64,000 bases of DNA, from positions 1-64,000 of the forward strand of contig DZCW01000001.1 of NCBI GenBank assembly GCA_022736555.1, in the 5' to 3' direction. Positions within the stretch are counted from its first letter, which is position 1. The number at the start of each line of letters is the position of its first letter. A program made the position numbers and the translations under genes. Below, piece by piece: positions 57,959 through 64,000 of the stretch. The stretch is from Candidatus Saccharimonas sp. (lineage in GTDB: Bacteria > Patescibacteriota > Saccharimonadia > Saccharimonadales > Saccharimonadaceae). The notes under the pieces are model-generated. The model was not told where the DNA came from. It did no database searches and saw only the letters and a list, made by a program, of their open reading frames with translations.

Positions 57959-59245
57959 ATGAAGCATAGTGTTGAAGAAATACGATTAAAAAATGGAGCT
58001 CGTGGGCTATTAATTGACGTGCCAGATGCGACAACAATGAGCATGCAATTTCATTTTAGGGCTGGTAATCGCTATGCAAAATCCAAGGATATCGAGCAGG
58101 TTGCTCATATTATGGAGCATATGGCTTTTGGGGCCAATGCGCGTTTTAAAAACGAATCTGAATTCGAATTCGAGTTTACTAAAAACGGTGCTTATCGTAA
58201 TGCCTATACTAGTGATTTATCGATGGTTTACGAAGCCGACTGTGCTGATTTCGAATGGGATCGCATCCTGGATCTGCAAAAACTAGCTATCTGTCAGCCT
58301 AAATTTAACGAATCTGAACTTAATGCTGAAAAGGGCAATGTTCGTAGTGAGCTAACTAATTATCTAAATGATCATCAACGTATTTTATGGCCAAGAGTTC
58401 AACAATTATTAGGAGAGGATGTACTGACTTATCGTCAATCATTGCCGACTATTAGTGCCGTAACACTGGCTGATGTTCGTGAGCATCACCGCCGTACTCA
58501 TACGACTAAAAATCTGAGATTTGTGATTGCAGGCAAACTAAAAGGCCGTAAGGGCGAGATAAAACAACAACTCGAAGATTTCAAACTAACTCCAGGTGAG
58601 CGTTTCGAAGTCCCTAGGGATGAATTAGTCAAAGCCAACCCTACTATAATCCGTCGCAAGGATGCTACTAATCTGACGTTCGGTCTATTTATGGTAATAC
58701 CGAAAGAGCTGAGTGACGAAGAGCTAGATGCTATGCATTATCTGAATCATTTATTAACCGGTACAATGCACTCACGCATTTTTGGTGCGGCTCGACAAAA
58801 AGGGCTCGCATATAATATTAACGCTTATGCTGATGCTGGTTTTTACGATAGTAGCTGGGACATAACTGGTCAAGTTAATCACGAATCGGCAGGCGAATTG
58901 TTTGATATTATTACTCGTGAATTAGGTAATGTTTTGGATGGTAAAATAAGTGAGGAAGAAGTCAAAGCCGCTAAATCATTTGCCCTTGGTCGCTACCAAA
59001 TGGGGGCGCAAACTGTATCGCAAATCAGTGGTTTTTATACGGGACGATATTTTGCCGACGGCTTTATAAAAGATTATGATCGTGTGCCTGATATGATCAA
59101 GAACGTAAATTTGGATCGTATGGTTACCACTGCTCGTAGTTTTATTAATGAGGACAAGTGGGTTCTAGCAGCCGTCAGTAGTGGCGATCGTCAAGAATTA
59201 GTTGATTTGAACAATAAAGTAGCAACATTATTCGAACCACGTTAG
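57959..59245 (+). CDS. M16-family zinc peptidase
   Basis: A 428-aa peptidase. HIMEHMAFG near residue 50 is the inverted HxxEH zinc site, with the third Glu in LNAEKGNVRSEL near residue 125. The second half (GLAYNINAYADAGFYDSSWDITG) is the paired non-catalytic lobe of pitrilysin-like proteins. Cytoplasmic, with no signal peptide; likely degrades small peptides. SD CAGGAAG. It ends 10 nt before murD. Confidence 0.92.
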   Translation: MKHSVEEIRLKNGARGLLIDVPDATTMSMQFHFRAGNRYAKSKDIEQVAHIMEHMAFGANARFKNESEFEFEFTKNGAYRNAYTSDLSMVYEADCADFEWDRILDLQKLAICQPKFNESELNAEKGNVRSELTNYLNDHQRILWPRVQQLLGEDVLTYRQSLPTISAVTLADVREHHRRTHTTKNLRFVIAGKLKGRKGEIKQQLEDFKLTPGERFEVPRDELVKANPTIIRRKDATNLTFGLFMVIPKELSDEELDAMHYLNHLLTGTMHSRIFGAARQKGLAYNINAYADAGFYDSSWDITGQVNHESAGELFDIITRELGNVLDGKISEEEVKAAKSFALGRYQMGAQTVSQISGFYTGRYFADGFIKDYDRVPDMIKNVNLDRMVTTARSFINEDKWVLAAVSSGDRQELVDLNNKVATLFEPR

Positions 59246-59255
59246 AATAGATGAT

Positions 59256-60551
59256 ATGAAAGTCGCTATTGCAGGATATGGACTAGAAGGCGAATCTAAT
59301 TATCGCTATTGGGCTGCTGATAAAAATAATCAATTAACGATTATCGACCAAAAACAACCAGAGCGTGATATTCCATCGGGCGCGGCTACTATTATTGGCG
59401 ATGAAGCCTTTGAGAAATTACAAGATTTTGATTTAGTAGTTAGAACTGCTGGTTTAGCGCCACGAAAAATTAAGACCAACGGTAAAATCTGGTCGGCTAC
59501 TAATGAATTTTTCGCCAATTGCCCAGCTCAAATTATTGGTGTTACTGGTAGTAAGGGTAAGGGTACGACTGCTAGCTTAATAATTAGTATATTAAAACAG
59601 GCTGGTAAAAGAGTCTGGCTAGTTGGTAATATCGGGTTGCCACCACTGGACGTTATAGCTGATATTCAGCCTGATGACATTGTGGTTTATGAACTATCTA
59701 GCTTTCAATTATGGGATTTAGAAAAATCGCCGTATATTGCAGTTATTTTATTTATCGAGCAAGAACATTTGGATGTTCATATCGATATGGCGGAATATGT
59801 TGCTGCCAAGGCTAATATAACTAAATATCAAACTCCGGATGATATTCTAATTTATAATCAGTCGAACCTATATGCGCAAAATATTGCCAAACAATCTAGG
59901 GCAATCCTAGTTGGTTACCCAGATGCCGCCAAGGCTCACGTTTCGGATGGTTATTTTTATTATGGCGATAACCGTATTTGTTCGGTTGATGCATTACAGT
60001 TAATCGGTCAGCATAACCTAGATAATGCCTGTGCGGCTATTGATGCGACATGGCCGTTCGTTAGTGACATATCCGTAATCCAAGAGGGTCTGCACGCGTT
60101 TACTGGGCTACCTCATCGCTTGCAATTTGTGAGTGAAGTTGACGGTGTTAAATATTACGATGATAGTATTGCGACTACTCCTAGTTCGGCTATTGCGGCA
60201 CTAAGGGCATTTAGCGGTCCGAAAGTTATTATTTTAGGCGGCTCATCAAAAGGTGCAGATTTCTCTGATTTGGCCTTGGAATTGATAAAGCATGAAGTAA
60301 GGGCGATTTTAATTGGTGATGAGGCAGAGAAAATAGCCCGAGCTTGTCAGGCGGTTGGTTTTTCTGATTATGAAATAATCAATAATCCGACTATGGGCAC
60401 AGTAGTTAATCGTGCGAGTTTTTTAGTGCAACCTGGCGGTGTGGTTTTACTCAGCCCGGCCAGTGCTAGTTTTGGTCTATTCAAAAATTATGTTGATAGA
60501 GGCAACCAGTTCCAGGCAGCCGTAAAAGCGCTTGGGTCTAATTCAAAATAA
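59256..60551 (+). CDS. murD: UDP-N-acetylmuramoyl-L-alanine:D-glutamate ligase
   Basis: A 431-aa Mur ligase that adds D-Glu to UDP-MurNAc-L-Ala. GVTGSKGKGTTASLI near residue 94 is the ATP loop; ELSSFQLWD, EQEHLDVH and LPHRLQFVSEVDGVKYYDDSIATTPSSAIAAL are MurD motifs. It needs the D-Glu that murI would supply. TAGAAT (59243-59248), containing the upstream stop codon, predicts a 1-nt leader. Confidence 0.95.
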   Translation: MKVAIAGYGLEGESNYRYWAADKNNQLTIIDQKQPERDIPSGAATIIGDEAFEKLQDFDLVVRTAGLAPRKIKTNGKIWSATNEFFANCPAQIIGVTGSKGKGTTASLIISILKQAGKRVWLVGNIGLPPLDVIADIQPDDIVVYELSSFQLWDLEKSPYIAVILFIEQEHLDVHIDMAEYVAAKANITKYQTPDDILIYNQSNLYAQNIAKQSRAILVGYPDAAKAHVSDGYFYYGDNRICSVDALQLIGQHNLDNACAAIDATWPFVSDISVIQEGLHAFTGLPHRLQFVSEVDGVKYYDDSIATTPSSAIAALRAFSGPKVIILGGSSKGADFSDLALELIKHEVRAILIGDEAEKIARACQAVGFSDYEIINNPTMGTVVNRASFLVQPGGVVLLSPASASFGLFKNYVDRGNQFQAAVKALGSNSK

Positions 60552-60555
60552 GTTT

Positions 60556-61638
60556 ATGCAGCCGATTATTAAACGCCTTTCTGGCATACTAGTGCAGATT
60601 GACACGGCTTTTTCCAGATTAAATATTGCCGAAAAACGAGAAAACGTCGCTATTTTAGAACAACAATTAGCTCAACCTGATGTTTGGAATAATCCGACCG
60701 AAGCTCAATCAAAAAATAAACAACTATCGGCGCTATCCGGTATCGTTGACCCATGGATTACTTTGCGAGCACAGGTGGCGGATATGATTGAATTTGTAAA
60801 ATTAGGCGACGAAAGCCTACTACCTGAATTTGAAAAAGAAGTGAGCGCTCTAGAAAATGATTTCTCTAGGATGCGCAAAGACCTATTGTTTCGAGGTAAG
60901 TATGACGATCGTAACGCGATCATACGGCTAAGTGCTGGAGTTGGCGGAACTGATGCGCAGGATTGGACGGAAATATTAGAACGTATGTATTTGCGCTGGG
61001 CTGATAAATCTAATATGCAGACCAATATTATCGAACGATCCGTGTCCGAAGAGGCGGGGATTAAATCGAGCGTAATTGAGATTTCTGGGCCATATGCTTA
61101 TGGAAAATTACGTAGTGAACATGGCGTTCATAGATTAGTACGATTAAGCCCATTCAATAGCGACAATTTACGCCAAACTAGTTTTGCATTAGTTGAAATC
61201 TTACCGCAAATCGATACGCCAGACGAAGCTCAGATTGATGCCAAAGACATAAAGGTAGATGTTTATCGCGCTGGTGGGCACGGTGGTCAATCAGTTAATA
61301 CAACTGACAGTGCGGTGCGAATTACGCACATACCAACTGGAATTGTCGTGGCAATCCAAAACGAACGTTCGCAATTACAAAATCGTGAAACAGCTATGAA
61401 AATCTTGCGCTCAAAATTAATACAACTACAACTTGAGCAGCGGGCTGCTAGTATTACTGATTTACAAGCAGGCGAGTCGGCTAATTGGGGATCGCAAATT
61501 AGAAATTATGTCATGCAGCCATACACTATGGTCAAAGATGCCCGAACTAAATACGAAGACCGCGACATTCAATCTGTTTTAGATGGTAAGATTGATGGTT
61601 TTATTGAAGCCTTTTTAGAGCAAGACCAGATTGCGTAA
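60556..61638 (+). CDS. prfB: peptide chain release factor RF2
   Basis: A 360-aa class I release factor reading UGA and UAA. The SPF recognition tripeptide is in RLSPFNSDNLRQTSFA near residue 195 and the GGQ in [18 protein letters not shown] near residue 241. The frame is continuous from ATG 60556, so the programmed frameshift of E. coli prfB is not present. Its existence with RF1 indicates UGA is a stop codon here. An in-frame TTG at 60532 inside murD is rejected. Confidence 0.96.
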   Translation: MQPIIKRLSGILVQIDTAFSRLNIAEKRENVAILEQQLAQPDVWNNPTEAQSKNKQLSALSGIVDPWITLRAQVADMIEFVKLGDESLLPEFEKEVSALENDFSRMRKDLLFRGKYDDRNAIIRLSAGVGGTDAQDWTEILERMYLRWADKSNMQTNIIERSVSEEAGIKSSVIEISGPYAYGKLRSEHGVHRLVRLSPFNSDNLRQTSFALVEILPQIDTPDEAQIDAKDIKVDVYRAGGHGGQSVNTTDSAVRITHIPTGIVVAIQNERSQLQNRETAMKILRSKLIQLQLEQRAASITDLQAGESANWGSQIRNYVMQPYTMVKDARTKYEDRDIQSVLDGKIDGFIEAFLEQDQIA

Positions 61639-61650
61639 CGGTTTAAAACA

Positions 61651-61679
61651 TTTACATTCCCCCTGGGCTTTGTTACGAT
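61651..61679 (+). promoter_or_regulatory. pilin promoter
   Basis: TTTACA (61651-61656), 17-bp spacer, TACGAT (61674-61679). Predicted +1 is the A of the pilin ATG (61686). Confidence 0.78.
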
Positions 61680-61685
61680 TGCCAC

Positions 61686-62060
61686 ATGCGTAAAAACATA
61701 AACGGTTACAGTTTAATTGAACTAGTAGTAGTAATTTGTATTATCGGTATTCTTTCTTCTATCGCTATCATAAGCTATAACGGCTGGAAACAATCCACAA
61801 CATTCACGCAGCTAAGCAGTGACTTAAACGGCGTATCGACCGCGATGGAGAGTGCGCGCACTTTTAGTAATAGCTATCCATCAACGATTCCTTCGACATT
61901 TACGCCTAGCAATGGCGTTACACTTAGCGGCGGCGGCAGGGTAGATGGTAAGAGTTTTTGCATCCAAGCTGTCAGTGTTGGCTATCCAACATTAATCTAT
62001 TCAATTGACAGCTCAGATAGCAATATGCAAGTTAAATCTGGTGCATGCCCGGTAAACTAA
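61686..62060 (+). CDS. type IV pilin-like protein
   Basis: A 124-aa prepilin: short basic leader ending in Gly, then YSLIELVVVICIIGILSSIA with Glu at +5, the class III signal cleaved by prepilin peptidase. The globular domain has two Cys (SFCIQAV and SGACPVN) that may form a D-region disulfide. It could be a pilus or pseudopilus subunit for attachment, twitching or DNA uptake. No other pilus genes are in the window, so it stands alone. Leaderless. Confidence 0.88.
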   Translation: MRKNINGYSLIELVVVICIIGILSSIAIISYNGWKQSTTFTQLSSDLNGVSTAMESARTFSNSYPSTIPSTFTPSNGVTLSGGGRVDGKSFCIQAVSVGYPTLIYSIDSSDSNMQVKSGACPVN

Positions 62061-62095
62061 AGTTGTTTAATGATCTTAAAACTTGAAATACTTAT

Positions 62096-62103
62096 GCTAT
62101 AAT
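62096..62103 (+). promoter_or_regulatory. extended -10 promoter of ftsEX
   Basis: TGCTATAAT (TGn at 62095-62097, TATAAT 62098-62103), +1 about 62110, 3 nt before the ftsE ATG. Confidence 0.68.
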
Positions 62104-62112
62104 TGATCAGGA

Positions 62113-62796
62113 ATGATATTACTTGATCGAGTCACTAAATCCTACGGCAAGGATGCGAAACCGGCGATTGACCGTGTTAGTTTATTCATAGAACCACGCG
62201 AATTCGTTATTCTGGTTGGGACTAGCGGTGCTGGTAAATCGACATTATTTAAATTATTAACCCGCGAAGAAAAACCAACTAGTGGCAAAATTGTTGTTGG
62301 CGGAATTGATTACGACACATTAAAGGATAACAATATTCCGCTCCTTAGATGCAAAATCGGAGTTGTTTTCCAGGATTTTAAATTATTACCGCAACGTACG
62401 GTGTTTGAGAATATTGCTTTTGCACTCGAGATCGCTGGCATGACGCGCCGTGAAATACGCAGTACTGTGCCAAAAGTTATCGAACTAGTTGGTCTAACGG
62501 GTAAGGAAAAGCAATTTCCTCATCAATTATCGGGTGGTGAACGCCAACGTGTGGCGATCGCTAGGGCAGTAGTTCGTCAGCCTAAAATCCTGATTGCCGA
62601 TGAGCCGACCGGAAACCTGGACCCTAAACACAGTTGGGATATTATTAGGTTACTAGAAAAGATTAATAAATACGGTACGACAGTCCTACTGACCACACAT
62701 AATGCCGAGATAGTCGACAAGTTAAAACGTCGCGTTATTACACTTGACCACGGCACTATTACTAGTGATCAAGCGGTCGGGAGCTATAGACAATGA
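62113..62796 (+). CDS. ftsE: cell division ATP-binding protein FtsE
   Basis: A 227-aa ABC ATPase. Walker A GTSGAGKST near residue 37, LSGGERQRVAIARAVVRQP near residue 140, Walker B ILIADEPTGNLDP and TTHN are present. FtsE with FtsX transmits ATP-driven motion to a peptidoglycan hydrolase regulator outside the cell. It overlaps ftsX by 4 nt (ATGA). No SD; leaderless. Confidence 0.95.
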   Translation: MILLDRVTKSYGKDAKPAIDRVSLFIEPREFVILVGTSGAGKSTLFKLLTREEKPTSGKIVVGGIDYDTLKDNNIPLLRCKIGVVFQDFKLLPQRTVFENIAFALEIAGMTRREIRSTVPKVIELVGLTGKEKQFPHQLSGGERQRVAIARAVVRQPKILIADEPTGNLDPKHSWDIIRLLEKINKYGTTVLLTTHNAEIVDKLKRRVITLDHGTITSDQAVGSYRQ

Positions 62797-63776
62797 GCGC
62801 CAAGAAAAAAGTTGATTCAAAAGTAGTATCCAGCCAAAAACGCTATAGGCGTCAGTTGCTGACATTTGCCCGTGTATTAAAATACGGGTTGGATAGTTTT
62901 ATCAGGAATTCATGGCTGTCAGTGGCAGCCACTGCGGTAATGACGATCACACTGTTGATTATATTTACGACTTTTGTGGCGCAGAATATCCTAACTGATA
63001 CTATTGGCGATCTAAGAAACAAAGTCGATATGTCTATATATCTAAAAACTGATACGACCGACAAAGTAGGTAATGATTTGATAGCCGAACTCAAAAAGCT
63101 ATCGTCTGTTCGTTCTGTGACTTATATTAATGCGGCTAAAGCTCGCGAACAAGTAGCCCAAGCTAATAGTGGTGATTCTAGTGTCATTGCCGCCATTAAT
63201 GAGGCAACTAATAAAACTCCGGCTACACTCCGAGTAGTAGTAAGTGATATCAATAATACTACCCAACTAGAGCATTTCGTAAGTACCGATACTCTGCTAA
63301 AACAAAATATTAGCCCAGACTATAAACCGTCATTCGCTGGTGAGCGACGTAATACTATTCAGTCAATTGGTCGAGCAGTTAATTTTGCTCAAAAGGTCGG
63401 GATAGCTGCCGGTTTAGTATTTGTTATAATATCAGCGCTTATTATATTTAACACTATTAGAATGGCAATATTTAATCGCAAAGAGGAAATTCAGATGATG
63501 AAACTGATTGGGGCTAACCAATCATTTATACGTGGGCCGTTTTTGATAGAGGCAACTATATATGGTTTCATTGCGGCATTGATTGCTACCGGTGTTGGTT
63601 TGTTTGGATTATATAAATCATCAGCAACTCTGGCTAGCTATCAAATATCAGTACAGCCAACTATCGATTTAATAACACATGATATTGCCATTGTAATAGT
63701 TAGCATGATTGTGATTGGCGCGCTGATCGGTGTGGTCTCATCAATATTAGCAACCCGTAGATATTTAAAGCTGTAG
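62793..63776 (+). CDS. ftsX: cell division protein FtsX
   Basis: A 327-aa permease-like protein. Membrane helices: WLSVAATAVMTITLLIIFTT near residue 46, and three near residues 210-320 (GIAAGLVFVIISALIIFNTI and others). The extracytoplasmic domain (about residues 75-195; VDMSIYLKTDTTDKVGNDLIAEL) interacts with hydrolase activators. MAIFNRKEEIQMMKLIGANQSFIRGPFLIEA is the FtsX signature. Confidence 0.95.
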   Translation: MSAKKKVDSKVVSSQKRYRRQLLTFARVLKYGLDSFIRNSWLSVAATAVMTITLLIIFTTFVAQNILTDTIGDLRNKVDMSIYLKTDTTDKVGNDLIAELKKLSSVRSVTYINAAKAREQVAQANSGDSSVIAAINEATNKTPATLRVVVSDINNTTQLEHFVSTDTLLKQNISPDYKPSFAGERRNTIQSIGRAVNFAQKVGIAAGLVFVIISALIIFNTIRMAIFNRKEEIQMMKLIGANQSFIRGPFLIEATIYGFIAALIATGVGLFGLYKSSATLASYQISVQPTIDLITHDIAIVIVSMIVIGALIGVVSSILATRRYLKL

Positions 63777-63805
63777 TTAGGTATGGGTTTAATGTTTATC
63801 ATGAT

Positions 63806-63816
63806 TATGGTAATAT
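63806..63816 (+). promoter_or_regulatory. -10 promoter of the FtsEX partner gene
   Basis: TGG followed by TAATAT (63811-63816), an extended -10. +1 is about 63823, 4 nt before the ATG. Confidence 0.55.
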
Positions 63817-63826
63817 CAGCATCAGT

Positions 63827-64000
63827 ATGAAACTGTGTAATATTAAACCAGCCTCAACCTCTATAACCACTAAGTTGGTGCTAGTTTTTATTAGTTTATT
63901 GATGGCAGTTATCACGCCTATACAGATGGTTCAGATAGCGCATGCCGATCAGTACGATGATCAAATTAGTACACTTCAGCAGAATATCGATGCCTATAAC
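63827..64000 (+). CDS. secreted coiled-coil protein, probable FtsEX-dependent hydrolase activator (5' part)
   Basis: Only 58 codons are in the window. A Sec signal (TKLVLVFISLLMAVI, cleavage after AHA near residue 40) is followed by DQYDDQISTLQQNIDAYN, the start of a coiled coil. Position right after ftsEX and this layout match EnvC/CwlO/PcsB-type proteins, whose coiled coil binds FtsX and whose C-terminus (outside the window) holds a peptidase or amidase-regulating domain. The domain itself cannot be seen here. Confidence 0.7.
   Translation, partial: MKLCNIKPASTSITTKLVLVFISLLMAVITPIQMVQIAHADQYDDQISTLQQNIDAYN

Noticed and set aside
60532-60640. Programmed frameshift in prfB as in E. coli
   Set aside because: The RF2 frame is continuous from ATG 60556 with no internal UGA near codon 26.
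1-64000. CRISPR array, prophage, tRNA or rRNA genes
   Set aside because: No regularly spaced direct repeats, no phage structural genes, and gaps between genes hold promoters, terminators or leaders rather than cloverleaf or rRNA sequences.
1-64000. Alternative genetic code with UGA as Gly
   Set aside because: TGA ends many genes at expected protein lengths, in-frame TGA is not seen in conserved genes, and RF2 with the SPF motif is encoded.

Overview
The window looks like a chromosome segment of a Patescibacteria (CPR) bacterium, most likely Candidatus Saccharibacteria (TM7). Reasons: very compact gene spacing; a reduced set of translation, division, envelope and secretion genes with little biosynthesis; short versions of universal proteins (IF-2 of 590 aa, ProRS of 414 aa without the editing insertion); CPR-type small proteins; and both RF1 (37511-38581) and RF2 (60556-61638) with TGA used as a stop. 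This is therefore the standard bacterial code, not the UGA=Gly code of Gracilibacteria/Absconditabacteria. The assignment is inferred from gene content; no 16S rRNA gene is present and no tRNA gene was found.

Layout. 1-517: tail of an unknown gene, two strong hairpins and a consensus promoter. 518-2492: KGG stress protein, a ROK kinase/metalloprotein pair on the minus strand, and a small wall/membrane protein with an LPXTG-like end. 2592-9333: rpsA-infB-DUF5663, converging on priA-def-fmt. 9363-14680: phosphoribosyltransferase, winged-helix regulator, recJ, rpsU-yqeY, adk-map, murI. 14744-17974: ftsA, ftsZ, an NrdR that has lost its zinc ligands, and a thioredoxin-fold protein. 17983-21633: an ileS T-box leader, a CYTH protein and ileS. 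21719-24847: small genes, a two-gene orotate-to-UMP module (pyrF-pyrE) and a nuclease-like protein. 25080-36703: envelope block with a 1285-aa surface protein, a repeat protein with a sigma-like N-terminus broken by an in-frame stop, CAP protein, rplU, parAB, lepB, LCP protein and a polytopic membrane protein. 36700-47277: prmC-prfA, rpmE, rpsB-tsf, frr-uppS-rseP-CPBP, proS, greA, lysS. 47302-52391: DUF2207 protein, a MacB-type ABC pair, serS. 52449-54668: accessory island with one IS481-like element between two unknown genes. 54840-64000: hpf, secA, M16 peptidase, murD, prfB, type IV pilin, ftsEX, and the start of a secreted coiled-coil protein, the probable FtsEX partner.

How the genes work together. 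Most of the window serves protein synthesis (S1, S2, S21, L21, L31, IF-2, EF-Ts, RRF, RF1, RF2, PrmC, Def, Fmt, Map, HPF, four aminoacyl-tRNA synthetases) and envelope growth and division (FtsA, FtsZ, FtsEX plus partner, MurD, MurI, UppS, LCP, SecA, LepB, RseP, pilin). UMP can be made from orotate, but no de novo upstream pyrimidine genes are visible here.

The most unusual theme is initiation. About eighteen transcription units have a -10 box placed so that the predicted +1 falls within 0-5 nt of the start codon and carry no Shine-Dalgarno site (leaderless). Others have normal leaders with a ribosome binding site. Two of the led genes, ftsZ and greA, carry a tiny leaderless upstream ORF whose stop overlaps the real start codon. 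Other notable items are an ultrashort-Stem-I T-box for isoleucine, a possible SD-sequestering pseudoknot ahead of rpsB, a promoter-SD-terminator unit with an ORF but no start codon (39028-39250), and a high frequency of CTAG.
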